From positions 310,001-374,000 of the forward strand of contig NZ_JABSSU010000001.1 in the NCBI RefSeq assembly GCF_013213835.1: DNA of 64,000 nt, read 5' to 3'. Positions within the stretch are counted from its first letter, which is position 1; each line of letters begins with the position of its first letter. The notes beneath the pieces were generated by a model, which did no database searches, was not told where the DNA came from, and saw only the letters and a program-made list of their open reading frames with translations. The DNA comes from Winogradskyella sp. (GTDB lineage: Bacteria; Bacteroidota; Bacteroidia; Flavobacteriales; Flavobacteriaceae). A program made the translations under genes and the position numbers. This document shows positions 8,501 to 18,396 of this stretch, piece after piece.

Positions 8501-9370
8501 ATGAGTATATTTCAAGATTTAAAATATAAGTTTAATAAGTTAAATGCTTTTGAAAAGATAATAACTATCAATATTGTCTTATTCATTGTAGCACGCCTTA
8601 CAGCAGGTATTGGTAGTAGTAGCAAACTTGTTACTTATCTTGGTTTACCTTCTGAATTTTCAAGTTTTTTATGGAAGCCTTGGACCATTATCACCTATGG
8701 TTTTACCCATTTTGATTTTTTCCATATACTGTTCAACCTGCTGATTCTCTATTATATTTCCATTATGTTATTGAATCTGTTTAGGCCAAAAATGGCTTTA
8801 AACATCTATTTTTTGGGGATTATTGTTGGTGGATTGGCCTTTTTGTTTGTTTATAATGTTGTACCACAACAATATCTAATTAATGCACCAACCGTTATCG
8901 GAGCTTCAGCCGGTATAAGAGCACTGTTAATCTTTCTTGGTGTTTACATGCCAGACTCAGAGGTGCGTATTTTTATGTTTAATGTAAAGCTTAAGTACGT
9001 GGCTATTTTTCTGGTTGTTATGGATGTTCTAGGATTATTTGGTTTAAATCAAGGTGGAAATGTGGCCCATTTAGGTGGTGCATTACTAGGTTATTTGTAT
9101 GCAACTAAATTACAACAAGGTAAAGATATTGGTTCAGGTTTTGAGAAACTGATGGATACTGTTGCAAGTTGGTTTCAGCCTAAATCTAATTTAAAAACCG
9201 TGCACCGACAGCGGAAAAAGTCGTCTTTTGCCGGTAAAAGCAAAAAAGAATTCGACACGTTTAATAAACAAAAGAAGATAGATCTTATTCTAGATAAAAT
9301 TAGTAAAAGCGGATACGATAGTTTAACCTCCGAAGAAAAAGAGTTTCTTTTTAAAGCTGGAAAAGACTAA
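8501..9370 (+). CDS. Rhomboid family intramembrane serine protease (second of a pair)
   Basis: A 289-residue rhomboid with Ser136 in GASAGIRAL and His190 in AHLGGALLG, plus HILFNLLILYY at 75-85. It lacks the long loop of its neighbour but carries a soluble C-terminal tail (about 205-289) that is rich in Lys/Arg and ends with a helical element IDLILDKISKSGYDSL...EEKEFLFKAG, the tail often seen in Bacteroidota rhomboids. The two tandem copies differ clearly in loops and tail, which suggests specialised substrates rather than a recent duplication. Confidence 0.9.
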   Translation: MSIFQDLKYKFNKLNAFEKIITINIVLFIVARLTAGIGSSSKLVTYLGLPSEFSSFLWKPWTIITYGFTHFDFFHILFNLLILYYISIMLLNLFRPKMALNIYFLGIIVGGLAFLFVYNVVPQQYLINAPTVIGASAGIRALLIFLGVYMPDSEVRIFMFNVKLKYVAIFLVVMDVLGLFGLNQGGNVAHLGGALLGYLYATKLQQGKDIGSGFEKLMDTVASWFQPKSNLKTVHRQRKKSSFAGKSKKEFDTFNKQKKIDLILDKISKSGYDSLTSEEKEFLFKAGKD

Positions 9371-9396
9371 GGCTTAAAGACTTTCATACGTTTATA

Positions 9397-10422
9397 ATGA
9401 AAAAAATAGGAATCTTTAATAAACTTATATTTGTAGTAAATTCTGTGGCTGCTTTTTTGTTATTACTGTCCTATATTTTGCCTTATATTCCACCAAAAAA
9501 CTTTGCGTTACTCTCGGTTTTAAGTTTAAGTGTTCCACTGCTCATAATACTCAATATTTTATTTTTTGTGTATTGGTTGATTAGAGTGAGAAAGCAAATG
9601 TTATTGTCTTTTCTAGTACTTCTTTTTGGTTGGGGTTACATAAATTCATTGTATAAGTTTTCTTCTTCAAAAGTTGAAGTAAATGAAGACAATTTCTCTG
9701 TAATGTCCTTTAATGTTAGAATTTTCAATTCGTACAATTGGTTGCCGAATGACAATGTAAGAGATGACATTAAAACATTTATTGTAAAAGAACAACCAGA
9801 TATCATTTGCTTTCAAGAATATACACGAGGCACACCTTTAAATATTGAAGGCTATCACAGATTTAATGGACGATATACCAAAAATGTTAAACCCGGTCAC
9901 GCGATATTCTCAAAGTTTCCTATTATTAATTCAGGTTCATTAGAGTTTCCTGAAACTACTAATAATGCCATTTTTATTGATGTTGTGAGAAAAAGTGATA
10001 CTATAAGAATATACAATTTACATTTGCAATCATCAGGAATTCAAACTGATACTAAGGCGTTGCAAAATGACTCTTCTGAACGTTTATTCAAAAAAATTGG
10101 TAGTACTTTTAAAAGACAGCAATCTCAAGTAGAGCAATTATTAGCACATAAAGCCAAGGTGTCTTATAAAACAATCGTTACTGGTGACTTTAATAATACG
10201 GCGTACTCATATATTTATAAAGAAATTTTAGGTGATGATTTAAAAGATGCTTTTGAAGAAGCTGGTAATGGTTTTGGAAAAACATTTGACTTTAAATTTT
10301 TCCCATTAAGAATTGATTTTATACTTGCAGATAAAGCTTTTAAGGTGAATGGTTATAAAACTTATAATGATGTTAAGCTTTCCGATCATTATCCCATAAA
10401 AGCGATCTTAAAATTAAATTAA
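9397..10422 (+). CDS. Membrane-anchored endonuclease/exonuclease/phosphatase (EEP) family protein
   Basis: Three hydrophobic helices (about 10-82) precede an extracytoplasmic or cytosolic EEP domain with its metal-dependent catalytic signatures: MSFNVRIF (103-110) with Asn106, CFQEYT with Glu141, VTGDFNN, RIDFILAD and the terminal SDHYPIKA with the catalytic His. The fold is shared by DNase I-like nucleases, sphingomyelinases and inositol phosphatases; the actual phosphoester is unknown. Its 3' end overlaps the convergent DUF6122 gene by 9 bases. Confidence 0.85.
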   Translation: MKKIGIFNKLIFVVNSVAAFLLLLSYILPYIPPKNFALLSVLSLSVPLLIILNILFFVYWLIRVRKQMLLSFLVLLFGWGYINSLYKFSSSKVEVNEDNFSVMSFNVRIFNSYNWLPNDNVRDDIKTFIVKEQPDIICFQEYTRGTPLNIEGYHRFNGRYTKNVKPGHAIFSKFPIINSGSLEFPETTNNAIFIDVVRKSDTIRIYNLHLQSSGIQTDTKALQNDSSERLFKKIGSTFKRQQSQVEQLLAHKAKVSYKTIVTGDFNNTAYSYIYKEILGDDLKDAFEEAGNGFGKTFDFKFFPLRIDFILADKAFKVNGYKTYNDVKLSDHYPIKAILKLN

Positions 10423-10725
10423 CCAACAATCCGCAGTATCTGCAATAATATGTGCCACAAGTCCTAAGGCAATTAATCTAGTGACTTTAGGGATTAGTAA
10501 TATAATGTATACCGCTATGGCGTAATATGTATGTAGTGGATGAAAATTAATACTACAGCGGTTTGGGTCAAAAACGGGATGTGCCAATAAGTGATCTAAG
10601 TCAATGGCGAATGCTAAAAGCATTATTATGTAACTCTTTAACCATTGCTTTTTGTAGAATAATAGAGCTATAACCAGAGGTAAACCAAAATGTAGGCCGT
10701 AATGTACTAGTGGTCTTATTTCCAT
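10414..10725 (-). CDS. DUF6122 family membrane protein
   Basis: A 103-residue protein with about four short hydrophobic segments and a dense polar block containing the conserved ligands FAIDLDHLLAHP, FDPNRCSINFHPLHT and the C-terminal HIIADTADC. The Asp/His arrangement resembles membrane metal-dependent hydrolases of the YdjM type, so metal binding is likely, but no activity is established. The start ATG 10725 abuts the stop of WbqC with no spacing, and its end overlaps the convergent EEP gene by 9 bases. Last gene of the parA-to-DUF6122 leftward run. Confidence 0.8.
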   Translation of the reverse strand: MEIRPLVHYGLHFGLPLVIALLFYKKQWLKSYIIMLLAFAIDLDHLLAHPVFDPNRCSINFHPLHTYYAIAVYIILLIPKVTRLIALGLVAHIIADTADCWLI

Positions 10726-11337
10726 TTATTGTTTTTGTTTTTTTAAGTAGATCTCTGAAGCTGGTCCTTCGTTAAAAAGTAAGTCTAAAATACTTAGATT
10801 TGATATAAATCCACGCTTTTCTGTAAATACTTGTTGGTATGATTCAATACCTTCTAATGATTGATTTTTTCTAACGAGATGCCTAAGATCTGCTTTGTGT
10901 TCTGGTTCTTTTTCAAAAACTTTAGTTTTAGAAAATGGAATTTCTATTTGAAGACAATCGTTTATTAGAGCAAAAGTGTCTAGATTTAAGTCTAAAATGT
11001 ATTTATAATGCCGATTAAATAATGGCATTAAATCATCAATATAATATTCAAAAAAAGGCGACATACTATAAGCAGATTGCAAAGACTTGAGATGCTGTAA
11101 CTGCCAGTCATTTTCGTTTGCAATTTCAACATCTTTGTAAAGTTGTCTGTTCTTTTGAGTATAATTAACAGGCACAGTTAAAGCTAGTTTACCATTGGCA
11201 CCATATATCTCTGTTCTATTTCTGTAGGTCTGTTTCTGGTAATTATCACAAGTTTCAAAGCTGATAGCCTCAGATTGAACTATTTCAATATAATGCGATA
11301 AGTTAGGAAAGTATGTTGGATGTAATAACGTATTCAA
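10726..11337 (-). CDS. WbqC family protein
   Basis: A 203-residue WbqC-like protein. The opening LLHPTYFPNLSHYIEI and the later RNRTEI, LTVPV and LYKDVEI elements are the family's. WbqC proteins often lie in polysaccharide loci and have been proposed to act in sugar modification or glycan assembly, but no biochemical role is settled. The start is TTG 11337: an in-frame TAA occurs four codons upstream and there is no ATG before the conserved opening. It begins 2 bases after the lepB stop, implying translation directly after lepB. Confidence 0.82.
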   Translation of the reverse strand: MNTLLHPTYFPNLSHYIEIVQSEAISFETCDNYQKQTYRNRTEIYGANGKLALTVPVNYTQKNRQLYKDVEIANENDWQLQHLKSLQSAYSMSPFFEYYIDDLMPLFNRHYKYILDLNLDTFALINDCLQIEIPFSKTKVFEKEPEHKADLRHLVRKNQSLEGIESYQQVFTEKRGFISNLSILDLLFNEGPASEIYLKKQKQ

Positions 11338-11339
11338 TT

Positions 11340-13085
11340 TTAAGCTTTAGCTTTCTTTTTCTTTCTCCATTTATTGAAGAAGGTAATTCCAAAAACAACT
11401 ACTAAAAACGGAATTAAATAAGACCTACGTTCACCATTACCACTAACTGTTGTAAAGATTCTATCCCAACGTGGACGCCAATTTTTTATACCATCATTAA
11501 TACCATCAATACTCATCCAAATAAATACTGGCTTACCAAAAGTGTGGTTGAAAGGAACAAAGCCCCATGCTCTAGCGTCAATAGAGTTATGTCTGTTGTC
11601 TCCCATCATCCAATAGTAATCTTGTTTAAAGGTATAAGAGGTTGCTGGCGCATCATTAATAAAAATTTGATTACCTCTAGTCACTACTTTATTTCCTTCA
11701 TACTCACCAATAGCTCTTTTGTATAAAGGAATATTGTCGATAGATAATTCAATGGTTTCACCCGCTTTTGGAATCCATAGTGGTCCAAAGTTATCGTAGT
11801 TCCAATCATAAGCTGCATTCATTGGAAATGTTCCTTTATAATCTGGAACAGTATTAGAAAACTGTTTTATAGAAATAGTTTGTGGAAGTAACTCAATTTT
11901 CTTTGAGTCTTTTAATGTTGTGTTTATTAAGTATTTGTTTTCTATTTCCTCCATTTTGAGTTTATAGAATATCTCTTGACCAACAGCACCATAAACTTCT
12001 ACCTTCAAAGAATCCCTTTTTGTTTCACGCAGGTAAACCTTCTTTTTATTTTGTTCTAAGAAATTTTGAATACGCTCATCGTCCCAAAATTCTTTATTAA
12101 TTTTATAAACATTCCAAACAGTTTCAATATCATACTTGTCAATTAAATTAGAAGTAATTGGTGATTTAGACTCAAAAATATAGTAATGCTGTAATTCTGT
12201 TCTATCAGGTAATTCATTTTGCTTTCCATTGATGAAAACGTAACCATTTCTTATTTCTAAAGTATCACCAGCAATACCAACGCAACGCTTAACAAGATTT
12301 GTTTTCTTATCTATAGGTTTGTAATAGTTTCTATCTGGATTAAAATTATTCATATCCAACAAGGTATCCGCTGGTTGGTTAAAAACAACAATATCGTTAC
12401 GTTCTATTTTTTCAAACCCAGGCAATCTGAGATATGGCAATTGTAATTTGTTAAGCCATGAAGAGTTTCTTTCTTTAAAATTGTCATTATATACATAAGA
12501 TTTAACACCAAGCTTTGGAATAGTATCGTGCACCATAGGTGCTGCTACAGTGGTCATTGGAGCTCTTGGTCCATAATGTAATTTACTTACAATAAGAAAA
12601 TCACCTACCAATAAAGATTTTTCTAATGATGAAGAAGGAATTACAAATGGTTGAAAGAAATAAGTATGCACAATTGTAGCTGCAACTATTGCAAATAAGA
12701 TGGAAGTAATCCATTCACCAGCAGAGGTTTTTGGCTTTAACTGCCTATTTTCAATAAAATTGACATCTGCAACATAGTTTAGGTAATACAGATAAAAACC
12801 TAGGGTAAGAATACAAATTAAGGCATCTAACTTACTGTCCTTTCCAAACGCTCGAGCGGTTTCAACCCAAGCTGCTGGAATCATTATTAGGTTTACAATA
12901 GGTAAGAACATTAAAATAACCCACCACCATGGACGAGAAATGATTTTCATTAAAACTACCGCATTGTAAATAGGGATAAAAGCTTCCCAAGCTTTTCGAT
13001 CTGCTTTAATGTATAACTTCCAAGTTCCTAAACCATGGATTATTTGAATAATGAATAAGAATATAAACCACTCTGTCCAAGTCAT
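11340..13085 (-). CDS. lepB: Signal peptidase I, long Bacteroidota form
   Basis: Cleaves signal peptides of secreted proteins at the outer face of the inner membrane. Length 581, about twice the usual. Residues 1-115 form extra hydrophobic helices (TWKLYIKADRKAWEAFIPIY), then the peptidase anchor; the catalytic Ser153 sits in IPSSSLEKSL, the catalytic Lys266 in LVKRCVGIAGD, and box E GDNRHNSIDARAWG begins at 495. About 215 residues between the Lys and box E form a family-typical large insertion. A short C-terminal helix and Lys-rich tail end the protein. It starts 61 bases after dapB and is followed 2 bases later by WbqC. Confidence 0.93.
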   Translation of the reverse strand: MTWTEWFIFLFIIQIIHGLGTWKLYIKADRKAWEAFIPIYNAVVLMKIISRPWWWVILMFLPIVNLIMIPAAWVETARAFGKDSKLDALICILTLGFYLYYLNYVADVNFIENRQLKPKTSAGEWITSILFAIVAATIVHTYFFQPFVIPSSSLEKSLLVGDFLIVSKLHYGPRAPMTTVAAPMVHDTIPKLGVKSYVYNDNFKERNSSWLNKLQLPYLRLPGFEKIERNDIVVFNQPADTLLDMNNFNPDRNYYKPIDKKTNLVKRCVGIAGDTLEIRNGYVFINGKQNELPDRTELQHYYIFESKSPITSNLIDKYDIETVWNVYKINKEFWDDERIQNFLEQNKKKVYLRETKRDSLKVEVYGAVGQEIFYKLKMEEIENKYLINTTLKDSKKIELLPQTISIKQFSNTVPDYKGTFPMNAAYDWNYDNFGPLWIPKAGETIELSIDNIPLYKRAIGEYEGNKVVTRGNQIFINDAPATSYTFKQDYYWMMGDNRHNSIDARAWGFVPFNHTFGKPVFIWMSIDGINDGIKNWRPRWDRIFTTVSGNGERRSYLIPFLVVVFGITFFNKWRKKKKAKA

Positions 13086-13146
13086 AATATTGTATTTAGT
13101 CTAGTAGGTTGAAAAATATTTTAATTTGTTTCAAATGTGGAGCAAA

Positions 13147-13848
13147 TTAACCAATGTTTAACACATCTTTCATGCTAAAAATCCCTTTTTTATCCTTAAT
13201 CCATTCCGCAGCTATTACAGCTCCCATTGCAAATCCTTGTCGGCTGTGTGCAGTATGTTTAATTGAAATTGTGTCAATATCAGAAGTATAATTTATTTCA
13301 TGAGTGCCAGGCACATCCGGTATTCGCTTAGCTTCAATTTTAATGGTATTTGTGCTAGCAGTACCTAATGTCCATTGGTTGTAATCTGTATTTTCAATGA
13401 TTTGATCAGCTAATGAAATGGCTGTTCCACTCGGTGCATCTAATTTTTTAGTGTGATGAATTTCTTCAATTTCAGTACTATAATTTTTATGACTGGCCAT
13501 TAGTTGTGCTAATCTTGTATTGATTTCAAAAAAGATATTGACACCTAAGCTAAAATTTGAAGCATAAAGAAAAGTCCCTCTCTTTGCTTGGCAATATGCA
13601 ATAACGTCGTTGTATTGGTCTAGCCATCCAGTTGTTCCTGAGATTACAGGAACACCAGCATCTAACGCTTTTTTAATGTTAGATACCGCTGCAACAGGAA
13701 TGCTGAAATCGATAGCAACATCAACATTGGTAAAATCGAAGGTATCAGATGCGTCAGATATTTTTAGTGTTATACTGTGATTTCTGGTTAAAGCGATAAC
13801 TTCAATACTTTTTCCCATTCTACCATAACCAAGTAAAGCTATATTCAT
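13147..13848 (-). CDS. dapB: 4-hydroxy-tetrahydrodipicolinate reductase
   Basis: Second dedicated step of the diaminopimelate/lysine pathway, NAD(P)H-dependent reduction of HTPA. Length 233 is typical of the short Bacteroidota form. The Rossmann motif GYGRMGKSIE is at 7-16, the substrate loop SGTTGW follows, and the active-site signature EEIHHTKKLDAPSGTA carries the His pair and Lys of the family. It lies 3 bases after DUF5683 in the parAB-lepB run, an arrangement common in Flavobacteriia. Confidence 0.95.
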   Translation of the reverse strand: MNIALLGYGRMGKSIEVIALTRNHSITLKISDASDTFDFTNVDVAIDFSIPVAAVSNIKKALDAGVPVISGTTGWLDQYNDVIAYCQAKRGTFLYASNFSLGVNIFFEINTRLAQLMASHKNYSTEIEEIHHTKKLDAPSGTAISLADQIIENTDYNQWTLGTASTNTIKIEAKRIPDVPGTHEINYTSDIDTISIKHTAHSRQGFAMGAVIAAEWIKDKKGIFSMKDVLNIG

Positions 13849-13851
13849 ATT

Positions 13852-14442
13852 TTAAAACTTAAAATTAAGGGTTAACCCTAAATCTGACGAATCTTCCATT
13901 TGATTGTATTGAAAGTGCGGTCTAAAACTTAGATTTTCGTCCACGTTAAACTGAAGTAAATGTGCATCTACATTAGCATCGATAATATTGAGAGCATAAA
14001 AGCCTATTGTAAGGAGCAATGAAACTTCTTTATTTCGTCTAAATTGTTGTTGTGCTCTAATAAGACCGTCATCTGATACGAGTCCAAAGAATTCATCATC
14101 GGTAAAGCCTCCTAATCGTCTTTTATAAGCATCTCTGTAGCGATTAAATTGCTTATTATTTCTAACATAAAAATAGATGCCACTACCTACAAGTGCCCAA
14201 GCGATTGGCGCTTTCCAGTATTTTCTGTTGTAGATCTGACCGGCACCAGGAAAAATGGCAGAATAGAAGGCAGCCTTTGAAGGTCTTAATGGATCAATTT
14301 CTTTTCTTTGAATTAATTCTTCTTCAATTACAACAAGTTCTTTGTCTAAACCAATACCAGTACTGTCGTTTTCTACTTGTGAAAACGATGAAAATACTGA
14401 GAATAGACACAGAAAAAGAACAAAGTAAAATTTATTTAGCAC
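13852..14442 (-). CDS. DUF5683 domain membrane protein
   Basis: A 196-residue exported/envelope protein: signal-like N-terminus LNKFYFVLFLCLFSVFSSFSQ, then a DUF5683 region with RPSKAAFYSAIFPGAGQIYNRKYWKAP and hydrophobic helices around it. The GAGQIYNRKYWK motif is the family hallmark; function unknown. The start is GTG 14442, inside the last codons of parB (11-base overlap), with no nearby ATG that keeps the signal peptide. It lies between parB and dapB. Confidence 0.8.
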   Translation of the reverse strand: MLNKFYFVLFLCLFSVFSSFSQVENDSTGIGLDKELVVIEEELIQRKEIDPLRPSKAAFYSAIFPGAGQIYNRKYWKAPIAWALVGSGIYFYVRNNKQFNRYRDAYKRRLGGFTDDEFFGLVSDDGLIRAQQQFRRNKEVSLLLTIGFYALNIIDANVDAHLLQFNVDENLSFRPHFQYNQMEDSSDLGLTLNFKF

Positions 14443-15334
14443 GTTGTACTAATTTTTTAATTCGATTAAAATCTTCTTCAGAATGAAATGGAATCGTGAT
14501 TTTACCACTACCATTTTTAGCTACTTTGACATCAATCTTATGTCCAAAGTACTCTGAGAAATCCTTTATACCTTTTTTTATAAACTTAGGAACCTCAGCT
14601 TCAACTGGATTGGACTCGTCATTGCCATTAGAATTAAGTTGCTTTACTAGTTGTTCTGTAGCTCTAACCGAAAGTTTATTGCTAATTATTTTTTCGTAAA
14701 TCTCTAGTTGATCAATTTGACTTTCAATATTTACCATGGCTCTACCGTGTCCCATGGATATAAAGCCATCTCGCATCCCAGTTTGTATGATAGGGTCTAG
14801 TTTTAATAATCTTAGATAATTAGCAATGGTTGAGCGTTTCTTACCAACGCGCTCACTCATTTGTTCCTGCGTAAGATTTATTTCGTCAATAAGGCGTTGA
14901 TATGATAGAGCAATCTCAATAGGATCTAAATCTTGTCTTTGTATATTTTCAACCAAAGCCATTTCTAGTGACTCTTGGTCGTTAGCAATTCTTATATATG
15001 CTGGAATAGTGTCCTTCCCTATGAGTTTAGAAGCTCTAAAACGACGTTCTCCAGATACAAGTTGGTATTTATTAAACGCCAATTTTCTAACCGTAATTGG
15101 CTGAATGACACCAAGCTCTCTAATTGATGACGCTAATTCCCTTAAAGCTTCTTCATTGAAATTAGTTCTTGGTTGAAAAGGATTTACTTCAATACTCTCA
15201 ATATCTAATTCAACGATATTACCAACAACTTTATCTGCATTCTTATCTTCAGCTGACTTAATATCGTTTTCGGGATCTTTCAAAAGTGCTGATAGACCAC
15301 GTCCTAAAGCCTGTTTTTTAGTTGCTTTTGCCAT
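14432..15334 (-). CDS. parB: Chromosome partitioning protein ParB
   Basis: CTP-dependent DNA clamp that loads at parS and drives origin segregation with ParA. Length 300. The N-terminal KQALGRGLSALL is the ParA-stimulating peptide, the nuclease-like N-domain holds NPFQPRTNFNEEALREL and VSGERRFRAS (the CTP-binding GERRFRA box), the HTH covers about 155-215 (LTQEQMSERVGKKRSTIANY), and the C-terminal dimerisation domain ends the protein. Overlaps the parA stop by one base (TAATG). Confidence 0.95.
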   Translation of the reverse strand: MAKATKKQALGRGLSALLKDPENDIKSAEDKNADKVVGNIVELDIESIEVNPFQPRTNFNEEALRELASSIRELGVIQPITVRKLAFNKYQLVSGERRFRASKLIGKDTIPAYIRIANDQESLEMALVENIQRQDLDPIEIALSYQRLIDEINLTQEQMSERVGKKRSTIANYLRLLKLDPIIQTGMRDGFISMGHGRAMVNIESQIDQLEIYEKIISNKLSVRATEQLVKQLNSNGNDESNPVEAEVPKFIKKGIKDFSEYFGHKIDVKVAKNGSGKITIPFHSEEDFNRIKKLVQRAK

Positions 15335-16104
15335 TATTGTATTTCATTTTTCTTGATAAGCTCCTTTGCAAGGCTGAGGTAATTAGCAGCACCTCTACTA
15401 CTAACGTCGTAATTTATAATACTTTCACCATAACTTGGAGCTTCACTTAGTTTTACATTTCTCTGAATAATAGTTTCAAAAACCATATCACTAAAATGTT
15501 TTTTCACTTCTTCAACAACCTGATTAGATAGTCTCAAACGAGAATCAAACATAGTCAGTAACATACCTTCAATGTCTAACGCTTCGTTATGTATTTTTTG
15601 TACACTTTTAATTGTATTTAACAATTTACCAAGACCTTCTAAAGCAAAGTATTCACATTGAATAGGTATGATTACTGCATCGGAAGCTGTCAATGCGTTT
15701 AAAGTTAAAAGACCTAATGAAGGAGCACAATCTATTAAAATGTAATCGTAGTCATTTTTTAATTCAGAGATAGCTTTTTTAAGCATGTATTCTCTTTCAT
15801 CCTTATCTACGAGTTCAATTTCAATGGCTACAAGATCTATATGAGCTGGAATTACATCAACATTTGGCGTTCCAGAAGTTATGACCGCGTCTTTTGCTGC
15901 AGATGTATGCTCTAAAACCTGATATGTGCCATATTCAATAGACTCTATATCTATTCCTAATCCAGAACTTGCATTAGCTTGTGGATCTGCATCTATAAGA
16001 AGTACTTTTTTTTCCAATACCCCTAATGAGGCAGCTAAGTTTACAGTTGTTGTGGTTTTACCAACACCACCTTTTTGATTAGCAATTGCAATGATTTTAC
16101 CCAT
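15334..16104 (-). CDS. parA: Chromosome partitioning ATPase ParA (Soj)
   Basis: MinD/ParA-type ATPase that forms nucleoid-bound dimers and moves ParB-parS complexes. The deviant Walker A KGGVGKTTT lies about ten residues from the start, with DADPQANASSGLG (A') and YILIDCAPSLGLLT (Walker B region) following. I place the start at ATG 16104 (MGKIIAIANQKGG) rather than the upstream TTG, since homologues begin here. First gene of a seven-gene leftward run ending at DUF6122. Confidence 0.95.
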   Translation of the reverse strand: MGKIIAIANQKGGVGKTTTTVNLAASLGVLEKKVLLIDADPQANASSGLGIDIESIEYGTYQVLEHTSAAKDAVITSGTPNVDVIPAHIDLVAIEIELVDKDEREYMLKKAISELKNDYDYILIDCAPSLGLLTLNALTASDAVIIPIQCEYFALEGLGKLLNTIKSVQKIHNEALDIEGMLLTMFDSRLRLSNQVVEEVKKHFSDMVFETIIQRNVKLSEAPSYGESIINYDVSSRGAANYLSLAKELIKKNEIQ

Positions 16105-16239
16105 TAACTTTTTCAATTTTAATAGGGTTTAAAAATACAATTAAATATGGGTTTTAAAAATGGAAGTTGTTAATATTAATAAACAGAAAATTGGTGTTTT
16201 TTGTTTAAGATCAGTCTGTTTTACGCGAGTATAAAGCAT

Positions 16240-16269
16240 AAAAAAGCCCTTTAATTAAAGGGCTTTTTT
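16240..16269 (-). terminator. Rho-independent terminator after the mutase operon
   Basis: AAAAAGCCCTTTAA / TTAAAGGGCTTTTT is a perfect dyad with flanking A and T runs on both strands, immediately past the scpA stop. It should stop leftward transcription before parA. Confidence 0.85.
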
Positions 16270-16272
16270 ATA

Positions 16273-18396
16273 CTAGTCAATTAAAATTTCTAAAATTTGA
16301 ATAGCGGCATCACTAATTTTGGTTCCAGGACCAAAAACAGCTACAGCGCCGGCATCAAATAAGAATTGGTAATCTTGTTTTGGGATAACACCACCAACAA
16401 TAACCATAATATCATCTCTTCCATAAGATTTTAGTTCTTCAATAACTTGAGGAACTAGAGTTTTATGACCAGCAGCAAGAGAAGACACTCCTAATATATG
16501 AACGTCATTTTCTACGGCTTGTTTAGCAGCTTCTTTAGGTGTTTGAAATAAGGGGCCAATATCTACATCAAAGCCAACATCTGCATAACCCGTAGCCACA
16601 ACCTTTGCACCACGATCATGACCATCTTGCCCCATTTTGGCAATCATTATACGAGGTCTTCTGCCTTCTTCTTCGGCAAATTTATCTGCTAATTTTCTTG
16701 CTTTTTTAAAACTACTATCGTCTTTTATTTCTTTACTATACACACCACTAAATGATTTTATTTGTGCTTTATATCTTCCAAATTCAGCTTCTAAAGCATC
16801 GCTAATTTCTCCTAAAGTAGCACGTTTTCTTGCCGCATCTACAGCTAAAGCTAATAAATTTTCTTCACCAGATTTTGCAGCTTCAGTTAGTTTAGATAAA
16901 GCTTCGGTAACTTCGGTATTGTTTCTAGAAGCTTTAATACTATTTAAACGTTCTATTTGTTGGTTTCTAACAGTTTGATTATCTACTTCTAATATGTGCA
17001 ATGGATCTTCTTCGTCTAATTGGTATTTATTGACCCCAACAATAATGTCTTGACCAGAATCTATTCTGGCTTGCTTTCTTGCTGCAGCTTCTTCAATTCT
17101 GAGTTTAGGAATACCGGCTTCGATCGCTTTTGTCATTCCACCTAATTCTTCAACTTCTTCAATAAGTTTCCATGCCTTTTCTGCAATATCATGAGTTAGT
17201 TTTTCTACATAATAACTACCAGCCCATGGATCTACCGTTTTGGTAATATGTGTTTCTTGTTGTAAATAAATTTGGGTGTTTCTTGCAATACGAGCAGAGA
17301 AATCTGTTGGTAACGCAATTGCTTCATCTAAAGCGTTAGTATGTAGACTTTGTGTACCACCAAATGCAGCAGCAGAAGCTTCTATACATGTTCTTGCTAC
17401 GTTATTAAAAGGATCTTGCTCAGTTAAACTCCAACCCGATGTTTGACTGTGTGTTCTTAACGCCAATGATTTCGGATTTTTAGGATTGAACTGTTTTACC
17501 AACTTTGCCCAAAGCATACGTGCAGCACGCATTTTTGCAATTTCCATAAAATGATTCATGCCAATTGCCCAAAAGAAGGATAGGCGAGGAGCAAAAGTGT
17601 CTATGTCCATACCAGCGCCAAGCCCTTTTCTAATATATTCTAAACCATCCGCTAAAGTGTAAGCGAGCTCAATATCGCAGGTTGCACCTGCCTCTTGCAT
17701 ATGATATCCTGAGATACTAATACTGTTGAATCTCGGCATGTTACGACTTGTGTATTCAAAAATATCCGAGATAATTTTCATTGAAGGCGTTGGTGGATAG
17801 ATGTATGTGTTTCTAACCATAAACTCCTTTAAAATATCGTTCTGAATTGTCCCTGCTAATTGTTCTGGTTTTACACCTTGTTCTTCTGCAGCCACAATAT
17901 AAAATGCCATAATAGGAAGCACAGCTCCATTCATGGTCATAGAAACCGACATTTTATCCAAGGGAATCTGGTCGAAAAGAATTTTCATGTCTTCAACAGA
18001 ATCAATAGCAACACCAGCTTTACCAACATCACCAACCACACGTTCGTGATCTGAATCATATCCTCTATGTGTGGCAAGGTCAAATGCTACTGATAAACCT
18101 TTTTGTCCTGCTGCTAAATTTCTTCTGTAGAATGCATTACTTTCTTCAGCCGTAGAAAAACCTGCATATTGACGTATTGTCCAAGGTCTACGGACATACA
18201 TTGTTGAATATGGACCACGCAGATTAGGTGCAATACCTGCAACAAAATCTAAGTGTTCTAAATTTTTAATGTCTTCTTTTGAGTAAGAAGATTTTACTTC
18301 AATATCTTCAGCTGTATTAAAAGATTCTTGGTTAACCGTTCGAGGAGAACTCAACTTTTCTTTTAAGGTGATATGTTGAATGTTTTTTCTACTCAT
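16273..18396 (-). CDS. scpA: Methylmalonyl-CoA mutase, large (catalytic) subunit
   Basis: Adenosylcobalamin-dependent interconversion of succinyl-CoA and (R)-methylmalonyl-CoA, linking propionate/odd-chain metabolism to the TCA cycle. Length 707. The N-terminal TIM barrel shows [30 protein letters not shown] and [12 protein letters not shown]; the C-terminal B12 domain (about 575-707) carries the cobalamin-ligating DGHDRG and later GVIPKQDY. Overlaps the small-subunit stop by 8 bases, so subunits are translationally coupled. Use of the pathway requires imported or locally made B12; no B12 genes are in the window. Confidence 0.95.
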   Translation of the reverse strand: MSRKNIQHITLKEKLSSPRTVNQESFNTAEDIEVKSSYSKEDIKNLEHLDFVAGIAPNLRGPYSTMYVRRPWTIRQYAGFSTAEESNAFYRRNLAAGQKGLSVAFDLATHRGYDSDHERVVGDVGKAGVAIDSVEDMKILFDQIPLDKMSVSMTMNGAVLPIMAFYIVAAEEQGVKPEQLAGTIQNDILKEFMVRNTYIYPPTPSMKIISDIFEYTSRNMPRFNSISISGYHMQEAGATCDIELAYTLADGLEYIRKGLGAGMDIDTFAPRLSFFWAIGMNHFMEIAKMRAARMLWAKLVKQFNPKNPKSLALRTHSQTSGWSLTEQDPFNNVARTCIEASAAAFGGTQSLHTNALDEAIALPTDFSARIARNTQIYLQQETHITKTVDPWAGSYYVEKLTHDIAEKAWKLIEEVEELGGMTKAIEAGIPKLRIEEAAARKQARIDSGQDIIVGVNKYQLDEEDPLHILEVDNQTVRNQQIERLNSIKASRNNTEVTEALSKLTEAAKSGEENLLALAVDAARKRATLGEISDALEAEFGRYKAQIKSFSGVYSKEIKDDSSFKKARKLADKFAEEEGRRPRIMIAKMGQDGHDRGAKVVATGYADVGFDVDIGPLFQTPKEAAKQAVENDVHILGVSSLAAGHKTLVPQVIEELKSYGRDDIMVIVGGVIPKQDYQFLFDAGAVAVFGPGTKISDAAIQILEILID

